This document shows, one piece after another, positions 1 to 7,891 of a stretch of 64,000 nt of DNA (its first letter is position 1; each line of letters starts with the position of its first letter). This DNA comes from an uncultured Bacteroidales bacterium (GTDB lineage Bacteria > Bacteroidota > Bacteroidia > Bacteroidales > UBA932). The stretch covers positions 1 through 64,000 of the forward strand of contig CAJOHX010000001.1 of the NCBI GenBank assembly GCA_905234475.1, read 5' to 3'. The notes beneath the pieces are model-generated. The model searched no databases and was not told the origin of the DNA. It was given only the letters and a program-made list of their open reading frames with translations. The position numbers were made by a program, and so were the translations under genes.

Positions 1-1
1 C

Positions 2-1564
2 GGCATCTATGACCTCATCCTCGATCCGAACGGATCTGCAACCATCGTCGAGACCCTCGGCGGCGGCGTCAGCAACAAGATCGGCGGCGACGAGCCCGAA
101 CCGGAGCCCGAGACGGTGACCGGCTGGAACGTCATCGGCGCCAACGGCGACTGGGAGAACGACATCATCGCCACCGAGAAGGACGGCGTCTGGACCGCCT
201 ACATCAACGCTCCCGAAGCCACCAACTTCAAGTGGCGCAAGAACGGCGGCTGGGACGAGAACTACGGCATTGAGAAAGACGCCACCTACACCCTTGGCAC
301 GGCCTTCGCAGCCGTCGCCGGCGGTGAAAACATCAACATCGAGGCCGGCTTCTGGAAGACCGAACTCAACCTCACCGACGAGGCCAACCCGACCATCACC
401 GTGTCCACCGGCGAGGTGTGGTCCCTGATCGGCGATTTTAACGGTTGGAGCGGAGACGTGGACATGACCGAAACCGAGACGGGTGTCTGGGTAAGTCCTG
501 CTACGACGCTGAACAACAAGGGCTTCAAGATCCGCAAGAACCATGACTGGACCACCAGCTACGGCGGTGAGTTCAAGGCTCTCGGCGAAGCTTTCGAGGC
601 CACCACAACCGATGACAACAACATTATGCTGGAAGAGGACGGCGAGTACATCGTCACCTTCGACACCAACAAGATGACCATCCTCGTGGAAGCGGCCATG
701 CCGTCCAACCTCTGGTCCGTGATCGGCGACTTCAACGGCTGGAGCGCCGACGCCTACATGACCCAGGTTGCCCCGGGCATCTGGATCAGTGACGAACTGG
801 AACTCACCGATGGCGGATGGAAGATCCGCTTTAACAACAGCTGGGATGTCAACCGCGGCGGCGCCACGCCGGAGAAAGCCGGTGAATTCGTGGCCGTCTA
901 TCCGGGCGGGGACAACATTAATCTTGGCGGCAAGTTCCGCGTTGTCTTCAACGAGATGAACCAGACCATCGGTACGCTCGGCTGGGGTGTCGTGGGCAGC
1001 GTTGCCTCCATCAACGGCTTCAACTGGAACAACGATATCCCGATGAACCTGGCTGCCGACGGCAAGTGGTACAGCGTGCCCGTTGCCCTCGACGAGGGCG
1101 ACGAGATCAAGCTCCGCTACAACGCCGACTGGGGCACCAACCGCGGTGGCGACTTTGCCGCTAAGGATGAAGCTTTCGCCGTTGCTCAGGATGGCAGCAA
1201 CTTCAAGATCACTGCCAAGGGAACCTACATGGTCGTCTACGACCCGACTACAGAGCAGGTCACCCTCAGCACCGATTTCTGGAGCCTGATCGGCGAGTTC
1301 AGTGGCTGGAGCGGCGACCGCTTCATGCTCCCGCTCGGCGAGGGTAAGTGGGCTGCCTACAGCCAGGAGATCTCCGGCGGCTGGAAGATCCGCAAGGGCG
1401 CCGACTGGACCATCAGTGCAGGCGGCACCTATGCCGCGGCGGGCGAAGCCTTTGACGGCGTGACCGCCGACGGTCCCAACATCGCCGTGACCGACATGAC
1501 CCGCTTCGATGTCCTCTACGACACTGTGGCTGGCAAGATCACGGTCTCCAAGCCTGTCAAATAA
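2..1564 (+). CDS. SusE/SusF-like outer-membrane starch-binding protein, 5' end missing
   Basis: The frame is already open at base 2, so the N-terminus (signal peptide, lipobox) lies outside the window; the GTG at 116 is internal. What remains is five tandem modules of about 93 residues, each opening with a W-x-(L/V)-(I/V)-G-(D/E/A)-F-x-G-W type motif at about 122, 419, 713, 983 and 1280. Most carry a second motif of the W-K-(I/L)-R-x-x-x-x-W type (for example WKIRKGADW). Tryptophan with Lys and Arg is the pattern of the carbohydrate-binding modules of SusE and SusF, surface lipoproteins that hold starch at the outer membrane. It is directly followed by a SusG-like amylase, the same gene order as in Sus loci. 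SusC and SusD would be expected upstream of the window. Repeat structure is seen directly; starch binding is inferred from family and context. Confidence 0.85.
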   Translation, partial: GIYDLILDPNGSATIVETLGGGVSNKIGGDEPEPEPETVTGWNVIGANGDWENDIIATEKDGVWTAYINAPEATNFKWRKNGGWDENYGIEKDATYTLGTAFAAVAGGENINIEAGFWKTELNLTDEANPTITVSTGEVWSLIGDFNGWSGDVDMTETETGVWVSPATTLNNKGFKIRKNHDWTTSYGGEFKALGEAFEATTTDDNNIMLEEDGEYIVTFDTNKMTILVEAAMPSNLWSVIGDFNGWSADAYMTQVAPGIWISDELELTDGGWKIRFNNSWDVNRGGATPEKAGEFVAVYPGGDNINLGGKFRVVFNEMNQTIGTLGWGVVGSVASINGFNWNNDIPMNLAADGKWYSVPVALDEGDEIKLRYNADWGTNRGGDFAAKDEAFAVAQDGSNFKITAKGTYMVVYDPTTEQVTLSTDFWSLIGEFSGWSGDRFMLPLGEGKWAAYSQEISGGWKIRKGADWTISAGGTYAAAGEAFDGVTADGPNIAVTDMTRFDVLYDTVAGKITVSKPVK

Positions 1565-1581
1565 GGCCTGAATGCTTTTCG

Positions 1582-1609
1582 GACCGGGGCCCCTGACCGG
1601 ACCCCGGTC
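1582..1609 (+). other. Intergenic hairpin between susE/F-like and susG-like genes
   Basis: An 8-bp perfect stem, GACCGGGG (1582-1589) with CCCCGGTC (1602-1609), sits in the 60-nt gap between the two genes. There is no T-run after it, so it looks like an mRNA-stabilising or processing hairpin rather than a full terminator. It could set the expression ratio of the binding protein to the amylase. Confidence 0.45.
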
Positions 1610-1633
1610 TGCCAATCAAAACTGATGACCATC

Positions 1634-3564
1634 ATGAAGAGACTCCGCTTTGTCGCCGGCCTCGCGCTGGCCGCCCTTTGCCTCTATTCCACCACCACTA
1701 CCCCGCCCATCGAAAAAGGGGAGCACCTCGCCGACATCACCTACCAGGTCAATGTCTACAGTTTCGCCGACTCCGACGGGGACGGCTGGGGAGACCTGAA
1801 GGGTGTCACGCAGCACCTCGACTATTTCGAGGATCTCGGCGTGAGCGCCCTCTGGCTGTCTCCGGTCCAGGCCGCCGGCTCCTACCACGGCTACGATGTC
1901 TCGGACTATAGCATGATCAATCCCAAGCTGGGTACCGAAGCCGATTTCAAGGATTTGATCGACAAGGCGAAGGCCAAGGGAATCGACATCTACATGGACT
2001 ACGTGCTGAACCATTCCGGCGACCAGAACGCCTGGTTCAAGCAGGCATGCGCCGATCCGGGCAGCCCGTATCACGACTACTACGTCTTCTCCAGCGACCC
2101 CTCCAGTGACATGAGGAACGGCAAGGTGGATAATTTCGGCGGAGCCACGAGCACCCGGATGGGCACTTGGTACCCCGCCAGCGGCGGCAATCTCGGCTAT
2201 CACGGCCTGTTGCACTTCAAGCTGGACGTCTCAAACGCCAGCCAGCCCAAACTGACGGTCACGGAAGCCACCGGCTCCGCCCAGAGCGGCAATACTGACA
2301 CCTCTGTCAAGTGGTTCATCTACGAGAACAACGCGATCCGGATGTACAAGACCGGAAACAACCTCTACGAGATTACGCTCAATATCGATAACAACTGGGG
2401 CGTGCTGGTCAAGGATGACCCCACACAGTGGGGAGACCACAAATGGGGCGCCAAAGCCGGTGACCAGGCCATCGTGTTCGGAACACCCAAAACCCTCGTC
2501 AAAGGAGATGCCGCCAATGACATCACCTTCGGAGGCACCAGCACCCAGTACTTCGCCAGCTTCGACCGGTCGATGCCGGACTTCAACTACGGCCCGGCGG
2601 ACAAGGCCGCTGAATCCGGCGCCTTCAAGGATCTGGCGGCTTCCGCCGACAAATGGATCAACCTGGGCGTAGCCGGCCTGCGCCTCGACGCCGTGATCTG
2701 GATTTACACGTGGCCTTCCTGAAGGCCTGGTACGACCGCTGCAATACCAGCTACAAGGCCCGCGGCGGCCAAGGAGACTTCTACATGGTCGGCGAAGCCT
2801 GGTGCGACAACGCCGAACAGATGGCGCCCTACTACCAGGGCCTGCCGTCCAATTTCAATTTCTACTACTGGTATACCCTCAAGGACCGGATCAACCGGGG
2901 CCGGGGCGATGATTTCGCCAGGACCGTGAACTATTTCCGCGGCCTTTTCCGCCAGAACCGCGCTGACTTCATCGACGCCATCAAGCTCACCAACCACGAC
3001 GAGGACCGGGCTGCGAGCGACCTGGGACGCGACATCAACAAGGAGAAACTGGCCGCCGCCGTGCTGCTGACCTCGCCGGGCAAGCCCTACATCTACCAGG
3101 GCGAGGAGCTCGGCTACTGGGGCACCAAGAGCAGAGGCGACGAGTATGTGCGCGCCCCCATCAAGTGGACGCGCGGCGGAAGCGTGCCGTCCGCGGCCCT
3201 CGGCGGCAAGGTGGACAACGCCATGCTCAGCGAAAACATCAGCGTGGAAGCGCAGACCGCCGACCCGGCCTCGCTGCTGAATGTCTATAAGGATTTCGCG
3301 CAGGCGCGCAACACCTACAAGGCCCTCGCCAAAGGCGAAATGCAGGAGATTTCCACCTCCAACGCCGCCGTGGCCGCCTGGACCATGAGCTATGAGGGCC
3401 AGACCGTGCTCGTGGCGCACAATTTCGGCGCCGGCGTCGCCACCGTCAACATCCCGGGCGGAGAGCTCAGCGCCGACAACATCCTCGTCCGCAATGGCGT
3501 GGTGACCGCCAACGGCAGCTCCGTAACCCTCGGCGCCTACGCTTCCGCCGTATTTGCCGAATAA
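1634..3564 (+). CDS. susG: SusG-like GH13 alpha-amylase with CBM58-type insert, frameshifted
   Basis: Surface alpha-amylase that would cut bound starch into maltooligosaccharides for SusC/D-type import. Counting from a possible start at 1625, the catalytic nucleophile is Asp355 in GLRLDAV. After the break the acid/base Glu is in MVGEAW (Glu codon 2794-2796), and the transition-state Asp is in TNHDED (2998-3000). Residues about 198-305 interrupt the barrel where SusG carries its CBM58 starch-binding module. The ATG at 1634 is preferred because it gives MKRLRF plus a hydrophobic stretch. The frame breaks at about 2699-2712: frame 1 runs into TGA at 2720, and the rest continues in the next frame from about 2710 to the stop at 3564. 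One added base restores about 640 residues. The Lys-His pair that normally follows the nucleophile is Ile-Trp here. Either a true lesion or a consensus error; without repair the protein would be inactive. Confidence 0.85.
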
Positions 3565-3567
3565 AGG

Positions 3568-4602
3568 ATGAAACGCATGCGCTCCCTGTCCGTTTTTGCC
3601 GCGCTGGCGCTCCTGTGCGCCTGCTGCGGCAAGACGCCCAAGCCGGAACCGCAGCCGGACCGCACCTTCGTCAAGGGGGCGGACATCAGCAGCGTGACCG
3701 AGATGGAGTCCAAGGGCTTCAAATTCTACAACGCCGCCGGGCAGCAGCGGGAGCTCACCGCGCTGATGAAGGAAATCGGCTGCAACGCCGTCCGGTTGCG
3801 CGTGTGGGTGGACCCGCAGGGGGGCTGGAGCGGCAAGGCCGACGTGGTCGCCAAGGCCAAACGCGCCCAGGCGCTGGGTATGAAAATCATGATCGACTTC
3901 CACTACAGCGACTCCTGGGCCGATCCCGGCAAGCAGAACGTCCCCGCCGCGTGGAAGGGCAAGGATGCCGCCGGCATGGCCGCGGCCGTGGGTGCGCACA
4001 CGCAGGAGGTCCTGCAGGCGCTCAAGACCGCGGGCGTGGAGGTCACCTGGGTGCAGGTGGGCAACGAAGTCACCAACGGCATGCTCTGGGACAGCGGCAA
4101 GGTGTCCGGCTCGTCCGTGGGACAGTTCGTGAATTATTTCCACGCCGGGCGGGAGGCCGTGAAGGCCGTCTATCCCCAGGCGAAGGTGATCCTGCACCTG
4201 GACAACGGCTGGAACCTCGGGACCCTCAACTGGTTCCTCACGCTGATGAAGGGGCACAGCCTGAATTACGACGTCCTGGGACTTTCTCTGTACCCTTCTT
4301 ACTGGGAAAACGGCGCCTATCCCGACTGGACGCCGAAAGTGCAGCAGTTCGTGCAGAACCTGCCCACGCTCTACAGCAGCTACGGCAAGCCCATCCTGCT
4401 GGTGGAGTTCGGCATGCCGGCCAGCGAGCCCGCCAAGGCCAAAGCCGCGCTGCAGTACCTGATGGACAAGACAAAGGATTTGGACTGGTTCGGCGGCATC
4501 TTCTACTGGGCCCCGGAGACCGAGCACGACCGCAGCGGCTATGACTACGGCGCCTTCTCCGGCGGCAAGCCGACCGAGGCGCTGGATCCGTTTGGACAAT
4601 AG
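3568..4602 (+). CDS. GH53 endo-beta-1,4-galactanase, lipoprotein
   Basis: Hydrolyses beta-1,4-galactan, the side chain of type I arabinogalactan and pectin. The 344-residue protein has a lipoprotein signal ending in LLCAC (Cys19 or Cys20), so it is likely on the outer membrane or in the periplasm. GH53 landmarks are clear: the N-terminal KGADISS segment, VRLRVW at 75-80, DFHYSDSWADPGKQ at 110-123, the acid/base Glu167 in VGNEVTNGMLW and the nucleophile Glu280 in LLVEFG. The start is 3 nt after the SusG-like stop, so it is cotranscribed with starch genes. That placement is unusual, since GH53 normally sits in galactan loci. The family call is firm; its use together with starch enzymes is inference. 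Confidence 0.95.
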   Translation: MKRMRSLSVFAALALLCACCGKTPKPEPQPDRTFVKGADISSVTEMESKGFKFYNAAGQQRELTALMKEIGCNAVRLRVWVDPQGGWSGKADVVAKAKRAQALGMKIMIDFHYSDSWADPGKQNVPAAWKGKDAAGMAAAVGAHTQEVLQALKTAGVEVTWVQVGNEVTNGMLWDSGKVSGSSVGQFVNYFHAGREAVKAVYPQAKVILHLDNGWNLGTLNWFLTLMKGHSLNYDVLGLSLYPSYWENGAYPDWTPKVQQFVQNLPTLYSSYGKPILLVEFGMPASEPAKAKAALQYLMDKTKDLDWFGGIFYWAPETEHDRSGYDYGAFSGGKPTEALDPFGQ

Positions 4603-4630
4603 CTTCTTCGCTGCGCTCAGAATGACAGAC
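4603..4630. repeat. Short intergenic repeat (CTTCGCTGCGCTCAGAATGA type)
   Basis: The 42-nt gap between the GH53 and SusA-like genes contains CTTCTTCGCTGCGCTCAGAA followed by TGACAG. This is a type of dispersed intergenic sequence seen in many bacterial genomes, whose translations give HSERSE-like peptides. It has a small GCTGCGC dyad. Only this one copy was found in the window. Confidence 0.45.
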
Positions 4631-4644
4631 AACAATTGACCGAT

Positions 4645-6615
4645 ATGATGAAACGAAACCTATACCTCCTGCTTTCCGTCGCGGTGGCAATCGCCTGCCA
4701 GCCGACGGCGGATTATTCCCAGGTACCCGAAGCCGCGCCCACCCAGGTGCAGCGGGTGGAACCCCTGAGCTGGTGGACCGGCATGAACACGCCCCTGCAG
4801 CTGATGGTGCAGGGCCCGGGCATCGGCGCCTTTGACGTGGCCGTCGAGGGCCGCGGCCTCGCCGTGACGGCCGTCCACAAGGCCGACAGCCCCAATTTCC
4901 TCTTCCTCGACATGGCGGTCAAGGCCCCGGGCGAGTACAACCTCGTGTTTACCCGGGGTTCTGAAAGCTTCAAGTACCCCTACGTCATCCGCGAGCGCCA
5001 GGCCGGCAGCCGGGAGCGCGAGAGCTTCACGACGGCGGACATGATTTATCTCATCATGCCCGACCGTTTCGCTTCGGCGACCGACGCCAACGACACCGCC
5101 TGGCCGGGCGGCACCTATGACGACGGCTCCGCGCGTGCCTGGACCGTCCCCGAGACCCCGGACAATGTGGACCGCACCGACCCCGTGAGCCGCCACGGCG
5201 GCGACCTCCAGGGTATCATCGACCACCTGGACTACATCGCCGACCTCGGCGCGACGGCCATCTGGAACACCCCGCTGCTGCTGGACAACCAGCCCCATGA
5301 GTCCTACCATGGCTATGCCTGCGGCGACTATTACCACATCGATCCGCGCTTCGGCGACAACGCACTTTACAGGAAATTCGTGGACGCCGCGCACGCGAAA
5401 GGGATCAAGGTTATCATGGACATCGTCACCAACCACTGCGGCACCGCCCACTGGTGGATGGAGGACGCCCCGTTCACCGACTGGTACCATCCGGCCGAGC
5501 CGTACGTGCAGATGAACGCCCTCTTCTCCGTGTACATGGACCCGAACGCCTCGGTGCGCGACCTGGAGCGCCAGGAGAGCGGCTGGTTCGTCCCGTCCAT
5601 GCCGGACATGAACCTCGACAACCCCTACGTGCTGAAATACTTCCAGCAGTGGGCGGTGTGGTGGATCGAATACGCCGGCCTGGACGGCCTGCGCGTGGAC
5701 ACTTACCCGTACAACGAACCCGGCCCCATGTCGCAGTGGTGCAAGGCCGTGACGGACGAATACCCGAACATGAACATCGTCGGCGAATGCTGGGACATGA
5801 ACATCCCGCAGGTGGCCTACTGGCAGAAGGACAACCCCAACAGGAACGGCTTCAACTCCAACCTCCCCTCCATCATGGACTTCCCGCTGGAGCACGCCAT
5901 CATCACCGCCCTGTGCGAGGATTATGTGGGCTGGGACGAAGGCATGACGCGCATTTATACGGTCATTGCCCAGGACTTCGCCTACCGCGACCTCAGCCAC
6001 ATGATGACCTTCTTCGCCAACCATGACCATGCCCGCACGGGCGACGTCCTGCGGCAGGATCCGGCCCGGATGAAGCTGGCGATTACCCTGCTGGCAACGC
6101 TCCGCGGCATCCCGCAGCTGTACTACGGCGACGAGATGATGTTCCTGGAGCGCAAGGACTGCCCCAGCCACGACGGCGCCAAGCGCATCGACTTCCCGGG
6201 CGGCTGGGCCGGCGACAAAACCGACCTCTTCAGCGAACAGGGACGCCGCGACGCGCCCGCCCTGTACAAGGACGCGGCCGGGCTGCACGACTACACCCGC
6301 ACCCTCTTCCAGTGGCGCAAGGGCTGCAAGGCCGTGCAGGAGGGCAAGACCCTGCATTTCCTGTCACGCGCCAACGTGGGTTCGGTCAACATCACCGACA
6401 ACACCTACGCCTTCTTCCGCTACACCGACACGGACGCGGTGTTCGTCTACATCAACAACACCTTTGAAGACCGGGCCCTCGACTGGGACCACTACCGGGA
6501 GTTCGTCTCCGGTCCCGTGCAGGGCCGCAGCGTCCTCACCGGAGAGCAGGTCACCCTGCAGAACGGCCTCACGGTGGCGCCGAAGAGCGCCCTCATCGTT
6601 GAATTCAAAAGATAG
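4645..6615 (+). CDS. susA: SusA-like GH13 neopullulanase/cyclomaltodextrinase
   Basis: Cleaves alpha-1,4 bonds in maltodextrins, pullulan or cyclodextrins. The ATG at 4645 is chosen; an in-frame TTG at 4636 adds three residues and a second ATG lies at 4648. A lipoprotein signal ends in AIAC (Cys18), pointing to a periplasmic or outer-membrane anchored form. Residues about 25-120 match the N-terminal beta-sandwich of the cyclomaltodextrinase group, followed by the GH13 barrel. Catalytic residues are Asp352 (GLRVDTYPYNEP), Glu381 (VGECWD) and Asp461 (FANHDHAR). The 656-residue length is typical. It lies in the starch operon, 3 nt before the next GH13 gene. B. thetaiotaomicron SusA plays the same role but is usually placed at the start of the locus. 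Confidence 0.9.
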   Translation: MMKRNLYLLLSVAVAIACQPTADYSQVPEAAPTQVQRVEPLSWWTGMNTPLQLMVQGPGIGAFDVAVEGRGLAVTAVHKADSPNFLFLDMAVKAPGEYNLVFTRGSESFKYPYVIRERQAGSRERESFTTADMIYLIMPDRFASATDANDTAWPGGTYDDGSARAWTVPETPDNVDRTDPVSRHGGDLQGIIDHLDYIADLGATAIWNTPLLLDNQPHESYHGYACGDYYHIDPRFGDNALYRKFVDAAHAKGIKVIMDIVTNHCGTAHWWMEDAPFTDWYHPAEPYVQMNALFSVYMDPNASVRDLERQESGWFVPSMPDMNLDNPYVLKYFQQWAVWWIEYAGLDGLRVDTYPYNEPGPMSQWCKAVTDEYPNMNIVGECWDMNIPQVAYWQKDNPNRNGFNSNLPSIMDFPLEHAIITALCEDYVGWDEGMTRIYTVIAQDFAYRDLSHMMTFFANHDHARTGDVLRQDPARMKLAITLLATLRGIPQLYYGDEMMFLERKDCPSHDGAKRIDFPGGWAGDKTDLFSEQGRRDAPALYKDAAGLHDYTRTLFQWRKGCKAVQEGKTLHFLSRANVGSVNITDNTYAFFRYTDTDAVFVYINNTFEDRALDWDHYREFVSGPVQGRSVLTGEQVTLQNGLTVAPKSALIVEFKR

Positions 6616-6618
6616 TAT

Positions 6619-7890
6619 ATGAGAAAAATCCTCCTCCTGCTGGCGGCCCTTCTCTGCCTGGCAGCCTGCAAAACCGCAACCCTGCACCCCGCCTGGACCT
6701 ACAACACGGTGGTCTACGAAGTCAACATCCGCCAGTTCTCCCCGGAGGGCACGTTCAAGGGCGTCGAGGCCCAGTTGCCCCGCCTCAAGGACCTCGGCGT
6801 GGACATCCTCTGGCTGATGCCGATGTACGAAATCGGCGAGGTCGAGCGCAAGGGGAGCCTCGGCTCCTACTACGCCATCTCGGACTATACCAAGGTCAAC
6901 CCGGAATTCGGCACGATGCAGGACTTCGAGGACCTGCTCGCCGCCGCGCATGAGGCGGGATTCAAGGTCATCCTGGACTGGGTGGCCAACCAGACGGCTC
7001 CCGACCACGTGTGGATGGACGGCAAACCCGCCGACTTCTACGAGCGCGACTCGCTGGGCAACGCCATCTGGGAATACGACTGGACTGACACCCGCAGCCT
7101 CAATTATGAGAACACCGCCGTCTGGGACGCCCAGGACGAGTGCATGCGCTTCTGGCTCGAGAAGGGCGTGGACGGCTTCCGCTGCGACGCCGCCGCGGAG
7201 ATGCCTGCCAATTTCTGGAAGGCCGTCCTCCCCGGCATCCACCGGGACTATCCGGATATCTACCTGCTGGCCGAGGCCGAGACGCCGGAGCTCGCCGACC
7301 CCGGCGTCACCTTCGACGCCACCTATGCCTGGAAGCTCCACCACATGATGAACGACATCGCGCAGGGGACCAAGACGGCGCAGGACCTCCGCGACTACCT
7401 CGCCGAGGACGACCTCTGGATGGGCACCGACGGCTTCCGCCTGATGTTCACCTCCAACCATGACGAGAACTCCTGGTCGGGCAGCGAATTCGAGCGCATG
7501 GGCAAGGCCGCCAAGGTCATGGAAGTGCTCTGCTTCACCCTCCCCAAGGGCCAGCCGCTCGTGTACACGGGCCAGGAAATCGGCATCACGCGCCGCCTGG
7601 AGTTCTTCGAGAAGGATCCCATCACCGACTGGCGCCCGAACCAGTATACCGAGTTTATCAAGACCCTCGTCGCGCTCCGCCACGACCATCCCTGCCTCGC
7701 CGCAGGGGAGAAGGGCGCGCCGGCCGTCCTGATCCAGGGCGTGCCCGACAATGTGCTGGCCTTCCGCCGCAGCAAGGGCGGTGATGTCATCGAGGTCTAC
7801 GCCAACCTCTCCGCGCAGCCGGTCGAGGTGACCATCGGCCATAATAACGTGACCCTGGAGCCCTGGGGTTGGCAAATCTTAGGAAAATAA
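6619..7890 (+). CDS. GH13 alpha-amylase family lipoprotein
   Basis: A second, short GH13 enzyme of 423 residues, with a lipoprotein signal ending in CLAAC (Cys17). The compact barrel carries NIRQFSPEGTF at 36-46, the nucleophile Asp190 (GFRCDAAAEMP), the acid/base Glu219 (LLAEAE) and Asp282 (TSNHDENS). It lacks an N-terminal beta-sandwich, so it resembles the small alpha-amylase or alpha-glucosidase type lipoproteins common in Bacteroidota glycan loci. It likely trims malto-oligosaccharides in the periplasm. It is 3 nt after the SusA-like stop and its own stop is 1 nt before the GH97 start, so it is strongly coupled. Exact specificity (maltogenic, glucosidase or transferase) cannot be read from the sequence. 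Confidence 0.9.
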   Translation: MRKILLLLAALLCLAACKTATLHPAWTYNTVVYEVNIRQFSPEGTFKGVEAQLPRLKDLGVDILWLMPMYEIGEVERKGSLGSYYAISDYTKVNPEFGTMQDFEDLLAAAHEAGFKVILDWVANQTAPDHVWMDGKPADFYERDSLGNAIWEYDWTDTRSLNYENTAVWDAQDECMRFWLEKGVDGFRCDAAAEMPANFWKAVLPGIHRDYPDIYLLAEAETPELADPGVTFDATYAWKLHHMMNDIAQGTKTAQDLRDYLAEDDLWMGTDGFRLMFTSNHDENSWSGSEFERMGKAAKVMEVLCFTLPKGQPLVYTGQEIGITRRLEFFEKDPITDWRPNQYTEFIKTLVALRHDHPCLAAGEKGAPAVLIQGVPDNVLAFRRSKGGDVIEVYANLSAQPVEVTIGHNNVTLEPWGWQILGK

Positions 7891-7891
7891 C

